Below, piece after piece: positions 11,002-21,068 of a DNA stretch of 64,000 nucleotides (the stretch's first letter is position 1; every line of letters starts with the position of its first letter). Position numbers and translations under genes: made by a program. Location of the stretch: NCBI GenBank assembly GCA_021495925.1, contig JAKEKT010000023.1, forward strand, positions 310,001 through 374,000. The letters run 5' to 3'. Below the pieces are notes generated by a model. It made no database searches and was not told where the DNA came from. It worked only from the letters and a program-made list of their open reading frames with translations. Origin of the DNA: Diplodia intermedia (taxonomy: Eukaryota; Ascomycota; Dothideomycetes; Botryosphaeriales; Botryosphaeriaceae).

Positions 11002-12780
11002 ATGACCAAGAATCCCCCCACTCTCCGCCAGAAGCAGCCCGAGTTTCCGTCCAGTCACAGCATGCAGCCTCCCGCCGCCTCCACCACCAGCTCCTGGGAG
11101 TCCGCTGAGCAGCGTGCTTGGCCCGCCAGTGGCGCCTTCCTCGAGCCCACCCAGGGCGACACGCTGTTCGGCTCCTCCCTGTTCTCCGGCAACGTCGCCC
11201 CGGCCGTGCCGCCCAAGGTGCCCGAGACGCCTCGTCCCGCTGTCGCTACCCCCAAGCACCAGGCCGCCAGCGCACGTCGCCAGCTGAAGCCCGAGGACTA
11301 CACCAAGCCCTTCTGCGACTTCCTGACGCAGAACCCGACCGTCTTCCACGCCGTCGAAGCTGTGGCCCAGGACCTGAAGGCGCAGGGGTACAAGAAGCTG
11401 TCGGAGCGTGACTTGTGGAATCTGGACGCCGGCGGCAAGTACTTCGTCGAGCGCAACGGCTCGTCGCTGATCGCCTTTGCCGTCGGCGAGGCCTACGAGC
11501 CCGGCAACGGTGCCGCCATCCTGGCCGGCCACATCGATGCCCTGACGGCCAAGCTCAAGCCCATCCCCAAGCTCCGCACCAAGGCCGGCTACGAGCAGCT
11601 GGGCGTGGCGCCTTATGCCGGTGCGCTGAACAGCACGTGGTGGGACAGGGATCTTGGCATTGGTGGAAGGGTGCTGGTGAAGGAGGAGAGCGGGAAGATT
11701 GCGAGCAAGCTGGTGAAGCTGGATTGGCCGAGTGAGTTACCTTGTGGGGATCGAGCATACAAGAACCGAGTACTGATGTGATGTGCAGTTGCCCGCATCC
11801 CCACCCTCGCCCCGCACTTTGGCGCAGCGGCGCAGGGCCCCTTTAATAAGGAGACGCAGATGGTGCCCATCATCGGCCTGGACAACAGCGACATCCTCGG
11901 CCAGCAGAAGAACGAGGACGGCGCCGAGTTCAAGCCCGCGCTGTTGGGCGGCGAGGGCACCTTCACGTCGACACAGCCGGAGCGCCTCGTCAAGGCCATC
12001 GCCAAGGAGCTCGGCATCACCGACTACAGCACCATCGTCAACTGGGAGCTCGAGCTTTTCGATACGCAGCCCGCCCAGGTCGGCGGCATTGACAAGGAGT
12101 TCATCTTCGCCGGCCGCGTCGACGATAAGCTGTGCTCGTGGGCCGCCGTCCAGGCCCTGCTGAACAGCAGCTCCGCCGAAACGTCCGCCACCGACACGTC
12201 GTCGTCATCCATCCTCAAGGTCGTCGGCCTCTTCGACGACGAGGAGATCGGCAGCCTGCTGCGCCAGGGCGCGCGCGGCAACTTCCTGCCGTCCGTCATC
12301 AACCGCGTCGTCGACAGCTTCGCCGGCTTCCCCACGCCGACGCTGCTCTCGCAGACCTTCGCCAATTCCTTCATCGTCTCGTCCGACGTCATCCACGCCG
12401 TCAACCCCAACTTCCTCAACGCCTACCTCGAGAACCACTCGCCGCGCCTCAACGTCGGCCTCGTCGTCAGCGCCGACTCCAACGGCCACATGACGACCGA
12501 CGCCGTCAGCACCGCCCTCCTGCAGCGCGTCGCCGACAAGGCCGGCCAGCGCCTGCAGGTCTTCCAGATCCGCAACGACTCGCGCTCCGGCGGCACCGTC
12601 GGCCCCATGATGAGCGCCGCCACGGGCATCCGCGCCATCGACGCCGGCATCCCCCAGCTGAGCATGCACAGCATCCGCGCCACCACCGGCAGCCTCGATC
12701 CCGGTCTCGGCGTGGCCATTTTCCAGGGCTTCTTGGACCACTATGAGGCTGTTGATCAGGAGTTTATGGATACTGTTTAA
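11002..12780 (+). CDS. APE1: Vacuolar aminopeptidase I-like, peptidase family M18
   Basis: Zinc metallo-aminopeptidase of family M18; yeast Ape1 is a vacuolar enzyme delivered by the Cvt/autophagy route. Exons 11002..11731 and 11789..12780 with a phase-1 57-nt intron; 573 aa. Family landmarks: GHIDALTAKLKP (metal His, about residue 177), WWDRDLGIGGRV, RIPTLAPHFG just after the intron, GRVDDKLCSW (about 352), catalytic DDEEIGS (about 392), and SMHSIR near 535 with the last metal ligand. The first 90 residues are Ser/Pro-rich and longer than the yeast propeptide. A later start at 11062 (MQPPAAS) is possible. The resemblance is to Ape1 rather than to the cytosolic aspartyl aminopeptidase. Confidence 0.92.
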
Positions 12781-13737
12781 GCAGAAAACTCGTGGGACAC
12801 GTGGGAGCGACGTCTCGTTTTTTTTCTTGGGCTAATGGTGGAAGAAGAGTGTTGAGTATGAATGTGATGGGTTTGACGAATTGAGAAACGGGGGATGGAC
12901 TTCCCCTCTTGCATCTAGGGGCGACGATAACGGTTTACGTACTAGACAGTCGAAGGCCGGGATTAGACTGGTGTAGAAGTAAATATATATATGTATCAAA
13001 ACCAGAATTTTGAATGGATCTGAAGGCTTGTTTATTGTTGCTTTCCCCGGGGCAGTGATGACTGCGAAACGTCCAGGGCAGAAGACGCGACCATAGTAGT
13101 TGTAGGAATTCGTAGCTAGGTGGGCAGTAGAAGCAGATGTCTAGACGTAGATGTAGGTATTCAAACCGTGCATATTCACCCAGACAAAGGATTCGACTAC
13201 CGACGTAAGAAGGATGCAATGTCTTCATGGGCTCAACTCCTTCCGGACTCGCTGTACTACCAGCGAGTAACTTAACATAGGGTCAAAACACAAGGACAAT
13301 CACCTACTTCGGAGGTGCTGCTGCATGAGGCGTGAGTGTGCTCTTTCTCTGCATCATTCGTTTTTTCATCGTAGTGCATCCTCAAAGCTTCTACCCTCCT
13401 ATCTCTCTCTCCCTCTCCCCGAAATTCTACGCGCACATTCATGATGCATGACGAGAGAGACAAGTTCAAAGTGAAAAATTTCCTTCGTGTCCGCTAAGTA
13501 GGAGCCTGTACTACGAACGAGGGTGCGACAATATGTAGTGACGAGATATAAGAGTTGAGAGATAGTCACAACAGAGAGACAAGGAAAACATGACCGGAGA
13601 GAAAAAACTAACGATGATGGGGGAGAGTGGTATAAGCCTGTGCCGTCGCGCCTGTCGAGATCCAACAAAAAAGGAAATGCACCTTGAGCGCCTTCGATCG
13701 AAGAAAATGAAAATGAAGGACGTTTCCGTACATTTCT
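12781..13737. other. Convergent intergenic region with second copy of the dispersed repeat
   Basis: It separates the 3' ends of the aminopeptidase gene and the unknown minus-strand gene. It is AT-richer than the flanking exons. It holds repeat copy 2 at 13136-13222; nothing else recognised. Confidence 0.5.
13136..13222. repeat. Dispersed repeat, copy 2
   Basis: Gapless alignment to 863-949 (offset 12273), 59 of 87 positions identical, with the best blocks TAGATGT, CATATTCA, GGATTC and ACGTA. More than half of the differences are transitions. The clear hairpin of copy 1 is not conserved here. Confidence 0.5.
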
Positions 13738-15492
13738 TCAACTCGACCAGAACCACCCGCCCTTATTCTTGTTGTTGTTGCCGCCCTCCTGGGACATCGG
13801 GTCGCCGCGCGATGTGTTGACCGTCTCGGACGACTCCTCGCGGCCGTCGGCGAAGCGCTTCTTCAGGGTGACCTTCGTCGTAACGGTGCCGTCAGCGGCG
13901 ACGTTGCGCTCAGTCGTGGTGATGGTGGAGAGGATGGGGGAGGAGGCGACGTCGATGTTGCTGTTCCTGTTGCTGTTGGACGGTGTTGGCGCTGCAGGGG
14001 GTTGTCTACTACCGCTACCACTGCCGCTGTCATGGTGGTGCGAGGAGTCGCCAAGGAAGCGTTCGTACATGTCCAGCTCTGTCTTCGGGTCGGCCGTGTG
14101 CGTTCCCAGGAAGCGCTCGTACATGTGGTCATCGGGGGCCGCTTGATCTCTCCTGCCCTCGTCCGCGTGGCCGTAGGGAGGAGAAGAGGCGCCATCTTCA
14201 ATCTGCGCTTGCTGCGGGGTGGCAGCCGTGTGTTGCTGATTCTCCGGCACGTACCATTCGCCGCCTTCCTCGACGTTTCGGAAGAAATCCTGCGTCCTGG
14301 GACTGCGAGAGTAGACGTTGGAGAGAAGCCGATAGCTACGCGGCCAAATAGCACGACTCCAGTCGTTTTTCACGTCCCCCTTACTCATATATCCGCGTTC
14401 GGCGCACATTAGGTCTTCGAATGCATCAGCATACCGGGGCGTGCCATCAACACCGTTCTTGATCGCCTCGGCTTCGAGGACGGCGGGGGAGTACGGGTGC
14501 TGGAGTAGCCAGCGCGTCCTCGGGTTGGAGTAATCCAGGAAATACGACAGCGGATGGCCCCATCCACGTGCCATGGGGAAGCTAGCGAAAGGGTGGCCTT
14601 GGGGTTGGGAAGCCGCTTGAAGGCCGTCCAAGATCTGCAGGATCTGGCTGCCCTCACGTGCCTCGTCGGAGACGCGCAGATGAGTCCATGGACCGCGACC
14701 GCGGGCGAGGCCGGAGAAGCTGTCCCGCACGGTGAAGAACTCGTCTTCCAGCCGCCTGATCCGGTCTTCCATGTCATGCCTCATATCAGAGGTGCCAGTG
14801 CCGTCCCCAAGCCCGATCCAATCCAACAGGCTCTGGCCTCTGGCTGCCTGCTGAGGATCGTCCTTGGCGCCGTGGTCGTCCTCCACGCCAAACCAACCCT
14901 TGAGCAGCTCAGACATCTCGTGCAGCTCCTTCTCCGCATTCTTCCTCGCCTCCTCGAAATTGCGATCGAGCTCGTCCCTGTCGTCGACCCCTTCGCTAGA
15001 CTTGGATTTGTCGACATCCTTCTTTGGCGGCCATGACCATGACCCGCTCCAGTGCCACGTCTTGCCGCCGTCCTTGTCTTCGACAACCTCCGGCTTGACT
15101 TGCTGGCCGTCCGGCCGCCAGATCTTGACCCAGCTCGACATGTCGTCATCCTTTTTCTCTTTCTCGTCATGGCCATCACGGTCCTTGTCGTTGCTGGACC
15201 ACCGCTTCACCCAGACTTCTTGCCTGCTGCTACCGGAAACTTGTGCACCGCTGTCGCTGTCGCCGTTTTGGCGGGCTGCGTGCCAGCGCTCGTGCTCTTT
15301 GGAGAGGGTGGCAGGGAGACCCATGACGGTATTCATGAGCGAGGATATCTGATCGTCGGCATAACGGCGGAAAGATATGAAAGGGTTCGAGTTGTTGGCG
15401 TTGGCGTTGGCGTTGGCGTCGTCGCGATCGACGGCGGGGTGTTTTGCGGCATCGTTACGGATGGCGTTGTTGCCGTCTTTGGGGTCGTCCAT
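13738..15492 (-). CDS. Conserved-type fungal protein of unknown function, 584 aa
   Basis: Single exon; the first ATG in frame is at 15492 (MDDPKDGNN). I do not recognise a named domain. The ordered part starts NPFISFRRYADDQISSLMNT near residue 37. A strongly charged Lys/Asp/Trp stretch with a probable helix (EEARKNAEKELHEMSELLKG) follows. A central block holds SYFLDYSNPRTRWLLQHPYS and RAIWPRSYRLLSNVYSRSP. Two short repeats, DDHMYERFLG and ELDMYERFLG, lie in the C-terminal third. The end is disordered (Asn/Lys/Gly-rich, then GGWFWSS). No signal peptide or membrane segment is evident. It shares a 487-bp head-to-head upstream region with the exonuclease gene, so co-regulation is possible. Confidence 0.8.
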   Translation of the reverse strand: MDDPKDGNNAIRNDAAKHPAVDRDDANANANANNSNPFISFRRYADDQISSLMNTVMGLPATLSKEHERWHAARQNGDSDSGAQVSGSSRQEVWVKRWSSNDKDRDGHDEKEKKDDDMSSWVKIWRPDGQQVKPEVVEDKDGGKTWHWSGSWSWPPKKDVDKSKSSEGVDDRDELDRNFEEARKNAEKELHEMSELLKGWFGVEDDHGAKDDPQQAARGQSLLDWIGLGDGTGTSDMRHDMEDRIRRLEDEFFTVRDSFSGLARGRGPWTHLRVSDEAREGSQILQILDGLQAASQPQGHPFASFPMARGWGHPLSYFLDYSNPRTRWLLQHPYSPAVLEAEAIKNGVDGTPRYADAFEDLMCAERGYMSKGDVKNDWSRAIWPRSYRLLSNVYSRSPRTQDFFRNVEEGGEWYVPENQQHTAATPQQAQIEDGASSPPYGHADEGRRDQAAPDDHMYERFLGTHTADPKTELDMYERFLGDSSHHHDSGSGSGSRQPPAAPTPSNSNRNSNIDVASSPILSTITTTERNVAADGTVTTKVTLKKRFADGREESSETVNTSRGDPMSQEGGNNNKNKGGWFWSS

Positions 15493-15979
15493 CACGATCG
15501 CATGCTACGGATGATATTCGGTTTGAGAGGAGTACTTGTAAGGTCGTGAGTTTTGGAGAGACAGAACTGGCGTAGAGTGAGGTGACGGTTAGTTGGTGCC
15601 GGGTGTTGGCGGCGGGCGGGGAGCTTAAGCAAGGTTCGCGGAAATGGTCGAGCTTCCGAGAACGACGGTGGCGAAGAAAGTCGTTGCCGACGATCACCCT
15701 GATGTTGCCCATTCGAGAGCATTCGCAAGAATACTGCTCGAAGCAGTGCACATTTCAACATATACCACCTCTGCTCGAGCCCTTGGGAAGCCAATCCGGC
15801 AAGTATGCAATGGTGGATGAGAGTGGCGTGGCGCAAGAACGGACGCGGCTTGAGTGTCACGTGGGCGCGTGTCTTCGTTCCGCGGCCAAGACGCGAGACT
15901 GAGGCTGCCTTGAACAAACGCCTTGCGCCAACACAACAACGCCGCTATGCCTGCCCTGCTCTTCTAATTCCATTGAGAG
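15493..15979. promoter_or_regulatory. Bidirectional promoter region
   Basis: 487 bp between two divergent start codons (15492 - and 15980 +). It presumably serves both genes. No specific motif recognised. Confidence 0.45.
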
Positions 15980-18595
15980 ATGACCTCGACCGTCCGATAT
16001 GGGCTGAAGCTAGCGCTCAGGCCCTCTTTCCTGCCTAGATCGCCGCTGTACCTTCCACGCCGACCGCCGTCTGCCTCTGCCGTCCGTCGTGCATACCACC
16101 CTCACCCCGCCCTTCACACATCTGCTTCGGCGCCGAGTCCCGAGCACAACTACCATAAAGACACTGCTGCCGAGGAGATGGATATCGCGTCTGAGAGCCA
16201 GGACACTGTATCTACGCAAACCAGCATCGATGCTGAACCCGAGCCTATCCCGTCACACCGTCCGCCGGCAGCGCTGAAGCCTGGCGATTCTTTCGGCTCG
16301 GACTTCTATGGAGACTTAAACGACTTTTCACTAGAGTCGCCAGAATACGACGGGAAGAATAAGCCTGCAGAGGCCGGCGCTCTGCAGAATGAAGCGAGAG
16401 ACGAACAGACTGCTTTGGATGAGGAAGAGATGGAACCGCCTTTCGAATTGACTTTCAAAAGGAAACCTCTGCCGGCACCGGTAGCTCCGACTGAAATTCC
16501 CAAGGAAATTCCTCCAAGCCTCTGGTCGCACCTGTTGTACCAAGGGCCGGATGGGAACGAGGTTGACGTCCACTACTGCCGCACTTTCGAGGAGTCGGAG
16601 TCGGTCGCTCAACATTTCCTCAACGAGCCTGTGGTAGGTCTGGACATGGAGTGGTCTCCATACGCTCCTGAAGACAGCATCAAACACAATGCTTCTGTCC
16701 TCCAGCTAGCATGCCAGGATCGGATTGCCATCTTTCACCTTTCCCAACACCAAGGCGTCACCCCCGACGAGATTATGCCACCATCTCTCAAAGCGATTAT
16801 CGAATCCGACAAGATTCTCAAAGCTGGTGTAAGCGTCAACAGGGCGGACGGATCTAGGCTTCGAAAATACTTCAAGCTTAAGCCCCAGGGCATGTTTGAA
16901 CTGAGTCATCTGTACCATCTCATCGCGAAGAAGCGGACAGCTGGCGGATACATTAGCAGAACTCTCAAGGGACTTAATCAGCAAGTCGAAGAAAAGCTCG
17001 GCATTCCTCTCGACAAGGGCAGTGTCCGGACGAGTGACTGGTCCAGACCGCTCAACCAAAGCCAGATCAATTACGCAGCTACGGATGCCTATGCCGGCTT
17101 TATGCTTTTTCACGTCATGAACGAAGAGAGAAAGCTAATGAAGCCAACTCCTCCGCTCCCCGAATTTGCGGAGCGTGACTTGCCAATCATGGGCGCACCG
17201 GCAGAGAAGGAAGCGGATGCGGAAGACCCTTCAGACGATTTGAAGACGGAGACAGGGCCAACTGTTAGCAGTTCCCGAGCACAAGATCAGCTTCACGGTC
17301 CATCTCTCCTTTTGTACGAGGCTCTGTGTTCGAAGCGGAAGGAGGTGGCGGCCGCAAAAGGGATTCCGAGGGTTTACCATCTTGCCTCGAACCAAGCCTT
17401 GGCGCGGGTAGCAATTTCTCAACCGCGGACGGTGGATGCGCTCAGACAAATAAAGGGTATGGGAGATGCGACACTTCGCCACTTCGGAGCTGAGTGCATG
17501 TACGTTGTGGAGCGTTTCCTTCAAGATGGCCCAGCTTCTGTAAAGCGAGCTGACGACGTTCCCGACGATGTAATCATTGACGACCCTATCACGTCCGTTG
17601 CCCGTCGTAAGAAACAAAGCTCGAGGAACGCGCCTGACCTCGACTATTCCGGTCAGTTTCTGTACGAAGCTCTTTGCACCAAGCGCAAGGAAATTGCCGC
17701 GGAGAGAAGGATCGCCAGCTGGCAGTTCTACAGGATCGCCCATAACGGCGTTCTCAAGAAAATTGCGCACCAACGTCCCACAACGCTCGACGAACTCCGC
17801 GGGATTGAAGGGGTTGGTGATTACTCCGCACGGCAATTCGGACACCATTGGCTGTCTATTGTCAAGAACTTCTCCTCTGGCATGCCGGAAAAGCCCGCCT
17901 CCGAGAACGAGCTATCTGATGACAACGACTCAGAAGTGGCGATGTCTGAGGATGAAATCTTGGAAATTACCGCAGACAACCTTCCTCCTGGAGCCGAGGG
18001 CTGCTTGAAGGGCCAGCGTATTGTCTTTACCGGTATCTTGGACATGCTAGGACGCACAGGAGCACAAGATCTCGCCGAGAAGTGTGGCGCGCGAGTCTTG
18101 GAGAAGCCAGATGCTGCGACCAGTCTGATTGTCACCGGAAGAGACGTCTCGGAGAACAAGCTGCAATATATCGCAGAATATGGGTTCAAGAGTGTTTCCG
18201 AGGAAGGATTTCTCGCGTTGGTCCTCCACAAAGCAAGGGAAGTTCAGGCCGCCGCCACCCAGCAAAGAGCCCAGAGGCCTCTCGCAGGTCTCGCAACCTT
18301 GGTCGCCGCTCAAGGGCATGAAGACGTCGATCCATCGGTTCGGCCGTTTCATAATGCTCTCAGAGCTTTCCGTACACAGCTCGCAGCCATCAGCAAGCTG
18401 CCAGCTGAAAGCATCTGCTCGGACGCCGACATCCGTGCCATCGCTGTAGCGAAACCGCCTAGGCGGGCCAATCTCCTTCGTCTGCCTGGTGGTAAGGGCT
18501 TGGATGTAGTTTCGCAGCAATGCAATAAGAGCGTCGACGACTTCCTTGTGAAGTACAACAGGAGTGAGTCCGCGTCGAAAAAGCGGAAGTTTTAA
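15980..18595 (+). CDS. WRN-type 3'-5' exonuclease with HRDC and BRCT domains, probably mitochondrial
   Basis: Single exon, 871 aa. The first about 60 residues are Arg/Ser/Pro-rich without acidic residues (MTSTVRYGLKLALRP...), as in a mitochondrial presequence. DEDDy exonuclease (about 205-390): GLDMEWSP supplies Asp222 and Glu224, a third acid is likely Asp in NRADGSRLRKYF, and YAATDAYAG supplies Tyr365 and Asp369. Two HRDC domains follow (about 443-515, LYEALCSKRKEVAAAKG; and about 558-632, LYEALCTKRKEIAAERR). An RFC1-type BRCT is at about 670-755 (LKGQRIVFTGILDMLGR, VTGRDVSENKLQYIAEYG). A third HRDC-like block is at about 787-865. No helicase motif is present. The likely role is DNA end or repair processing. 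The substrate and the organelle are inferred. Confidence 0.85.
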   Translation: MTSTVRYGLKLALRPSFLPRSPLYLPRRPPSASAVRRAYHPHPALHTSASAPSPEHNYHKDTAAEEMDIASESQDTVSTQTSIDAEPEPIPSHRPPAALKPGDSFGSDFYGDLNDFSLESPEYDGKNKPAEAGALQNEARDEQTALDEEEMEPPFELTFKRKPLPAPVAPTEIPKEIPPSLWSHLLYQGPDGNEVDVHYCRTFEESESVAQHFLNEPVVGLDMEWSPYAPEDSIKHNASVLQLACQDRIAIFHLSQHQGVTPDEIMPPSLKAIIESDKILKAGVSVNRADGSRLRKYFKLKPQGMFELSHLYHLIAKKRTAGGYISRTLKGLNQQVEEKLGIPLDKGSVRTSDWSRPLNQSQINYAATDAYAGFMLFHVMNEERKLMKPTPPLPEFAERDLPIMGAPAEKEADAEDPSDDLKTETGPTVSSSRAQDQLHGPSLLLYEALCSKRKEVAAAKGIPRVYHLASNQALARVAISQPRTVDALRQIKGMGDATLRHFGAECMYVVERFLQDGPASVKRADDVPDDVIIDDPITSVARRKKQSSRNAPDLDYSGQFLYEALCTKRKEIAAERRIASWQFYRIAHNGVLKKIAHQRPTTLDELRGIEGVGDYSARQFGHHWLSIVKNFSSGMPEKPASENELSDDNDSEVAMSEDEILEITADNLPPGAEGCLKGQRIVFTGILDMLGRTGAQDLAEKCGARVLEKPDAATSLIVTGRDVSENKLQYIAEYGFKSVSEEGFLALVLHKAREVQAAATQQRAQRPLAGLATLVAAQGHEDVDPSVRPFHNALRAFRTQLAAISKLPAESICSDADIRAIAVAKPPRRANLLRLPGGKGLDVVSQQCNKSVDDFLVKYNRSESASKKRKF

Positions 18596-19063
18596 ACATG
18601 GTTGATATTCTCGGATTGGACGGATTGAGATTATGCGCGATGGAAGGCGTCGTGTACCAGATACCCAGGGTTTTTGTTTGGTAGGCTTTCTGGGACTTCA
18701 AGGAGTCGGGTGGCAGAGAATGCAAGGCGGGGCATACCAAATAAACGGCATATAACTGGTCCTTGAGGCAATTGCCAGGACGCGGATTTTCTGAGCATCA
18801 GGCGAAATTGAAGGTGATTGAAGTGTTCCTAGCATGGTTCTTCCTTTTTCAACGATTTTAGGTTCTCCCCTCTGCAACATTGATATGTTCCGCCCACCAG
18901 TGCAGTCCTCGTCCATGAGCACGGTGCTGAGCGGTGAGACACGGCAGAACTTTTAGGTACCGACTGACTGAATCGGAGCTTCCCGCCACAACTCCCGGCC
19001 GCCGAACGCCAGCAAGCCCAGACATCACTCGCTGCCATTGCGCCTTACAACAACTCTCTCGCA
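18596..19063. other. Intergenic, exonuclease 3' end to mitochondrial-protein promoter
   Basis: 468 bp tandem spacer. No gene or repeat recognised; short antisense frames look accidental. Confidence 0.5.
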
Positions 19064-20470
19064 ATGAGTTTGACAGCAAGAAGCTGGCGCACCGCCTTGC
19101 GGCAGGCCAGCTGTCGCCCATTCTCGAGCAGCACCGTCTCCCGGCGCCACAGTACGTCGTGCAACCTCTACCACCTTTTTTTCTTCTTCACCTCTACAGC
19201 TTCTTCCGTCCACTCCAATGCCCCGTCGCTTTGAATTCGGAACAAAAGGGGATAAGACGGCTAACCTGCTTTTAATTCGCAAATTAAACAGCCCTCCCGA
19301 CCTTCGAGCCGTCATCCAACGAAGAGCTCGACGCGCTGCTCGACCGGGCGCGGCGGCACATCATCGTGCCGGCGCACCTCAACCCGGAGCAGAAGCGGCT
19401 GGTGTACCGCGAGAAGCACCGCGCACGGCTGTCGCCGGACGCCCCGGAGCCAGTGTGGAGCGCGGTGGCGGGCGTCGACGTCGCGCTCGAGCACATCGAC
19501 CGCCACAGCGACATTCCCTCGCGGTGGCACGTCTTCTCCAACGCGCTGCGCCTCGCCGAGACACCCGCGGACTGGGAGAACGTGGGCCGCCTGATCGAGG
19601 GCCTGGCGGATGCCGGCGTGCCCATGACGCAGATGTGGGTGCAGAAGTTCGTGCGCGAGGCGGCGATCAAGGGCATGATGCACGTCGTCTTGCGGGCGCT
19701 GCAGCGCGCGGAGCGGACGGACGTGCGGCTGGGGAGCAGGGAGACCGTATCGCGCGTCATGTGGGCGGTGCGCGGCATCGCGGCGAACAACGGCTGGGGA
19801 GAGATAGAGACGGACAGGGCGCTGCGGTACGCGCAGCTGGTGGTGGAGCTGATGGAGTCGGAGGAGCATGTTGGCGGTCCGAAGCGGCGGGTGCCGCAGC
19901 TGGGCGACTTGCGCACCCTGCCGTTCGTCATTGCGACCCCATTGGAGCTGGCGGCTGCACGCGCGCTGAGGTATACGGAGGGTGCTGATAAGGATGGCAT
20001 GGTGCAGCTCTACGCGGAGAGGCTATGCGCCAATTTGAAGAATTTTGGCTTGCAGGTACGAAGCTTTTTCTCCTCGCTCTCCATTGTGCATCAAGATTGC
20101 CCTGGTACTTTTTTCACAAGCGCGGGATACTGACAATGCATAGGAATCCGTCCCCCAAAAGGGAAAATCCACAAATAAGAACGCTGCAGAGGGGTACGGA
20201 AAGGTGTCCGGTCGCTATGGGCGCTTCCTTGAAGCGACCGACAAGCTGCGCCGTCTGATTCCCGTATGGCACGGCCTGGTTCTGGCCCAACGTGTGCTGA
20301 AACCCAAGAATCTCATGCCGCTTGCCGATATCGAGACATACCGGCTACTGCAGGAGCTGCGCGAGGGCATTGAGGCGTCGGCCAAGGTCATGCAGGCGAG
20401 CCTGCAGGCCGGCCAGAGTATTGAGAAGCATTCCGATTACCAAGAGTGGCAGCAGATCAAGGCTGAGTAG
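19064..20470 (+). CDS. Putative mitochondrial protein of unknown function, 392 aa
   Basis: Exons 19064..19151, 19292..20055 and 20144..20470. The first intron (GTACGT..ACAG, 140 nt) and the second (88 nt) keep frame. The start MSLTARSWRTALRQASCR, followed by PFSSSTVSRRH, is a textbook mitochondrial presequence and decides the start. The mature part is helical and charged: EELDALLDRARRHIIVPAHL, then LYAERLCANLKNFGL and RYGRFLEATDKLRRLIPVWH. I do not recognise the family. Local GC is very high in exon 2, which creates long false frames on the other strand. It is one of several mitochondria-directed genes in this neighbourhood. Function is unknown. Confidence 0.75.
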
Positions 20471-21068
20471 TTATAATGTGCACGCAGCAAGCCTGGGCCA
20501 GTGGCATGAATGAAAAATAAGATGAGAAGTAAAGAATTGTCCAATTCATATTGTAAGATGCCTTACGATAAAACGTGTTTGTGCGAGAGGATCCCATTTC
20601 TCCAACAAATTAGGCCATTCTGCGAAGCTTTTGTCATTGATGATGTATTTTCAACTGACCACATCCAATTCCACACCGTCACGTGTTTGCCAGGACGAAT
20701 GAGAAGGTATAAGTATGGTTTGAGCCAGAGTATATACCTAGACATTGAAGCAATCATGCGTTAACCGTCGTCGGACACTGCAAGCGCATGAACGCACCCG
20801 GAATAGAAAGCCTATCGATAAATACCTTCGGAAAGTAAGAAAAAAAAAAGAAAACCCAAGACAATCTTCCATCTCCCGCTTCCGCCCGGAGCGGAGCGGG
20901 AATCTCCGGGACGAAAGCCCGGACGGACCCTGGCAGCGCGGCGCGTCACCGAAGCCCCAAAAGTTCTCCGGCTTCGCCGCCGTCGCAACAATCGCAAGCT
21001 TTCCCGTGCGCTTCGCATCCACCACCACCGCCGCCACCTTGCCCGTCCACCGACCGCCCACTACGACA
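20471..21068. other. Intergenic spacer before TIM22
   Basis: 598 bp. AT-rich 3' flank, then a GC-rich TIM22 leader from about 20870. No gene recognised. Confidence 0.5.

Noticed and set aside
12132..12746. 204-aa and 178-aa frames overlapping the aminopeptidase exon
   Set aside because: Shadows of a GC-rich coding exon (Arg/Ala/Gly-rich).
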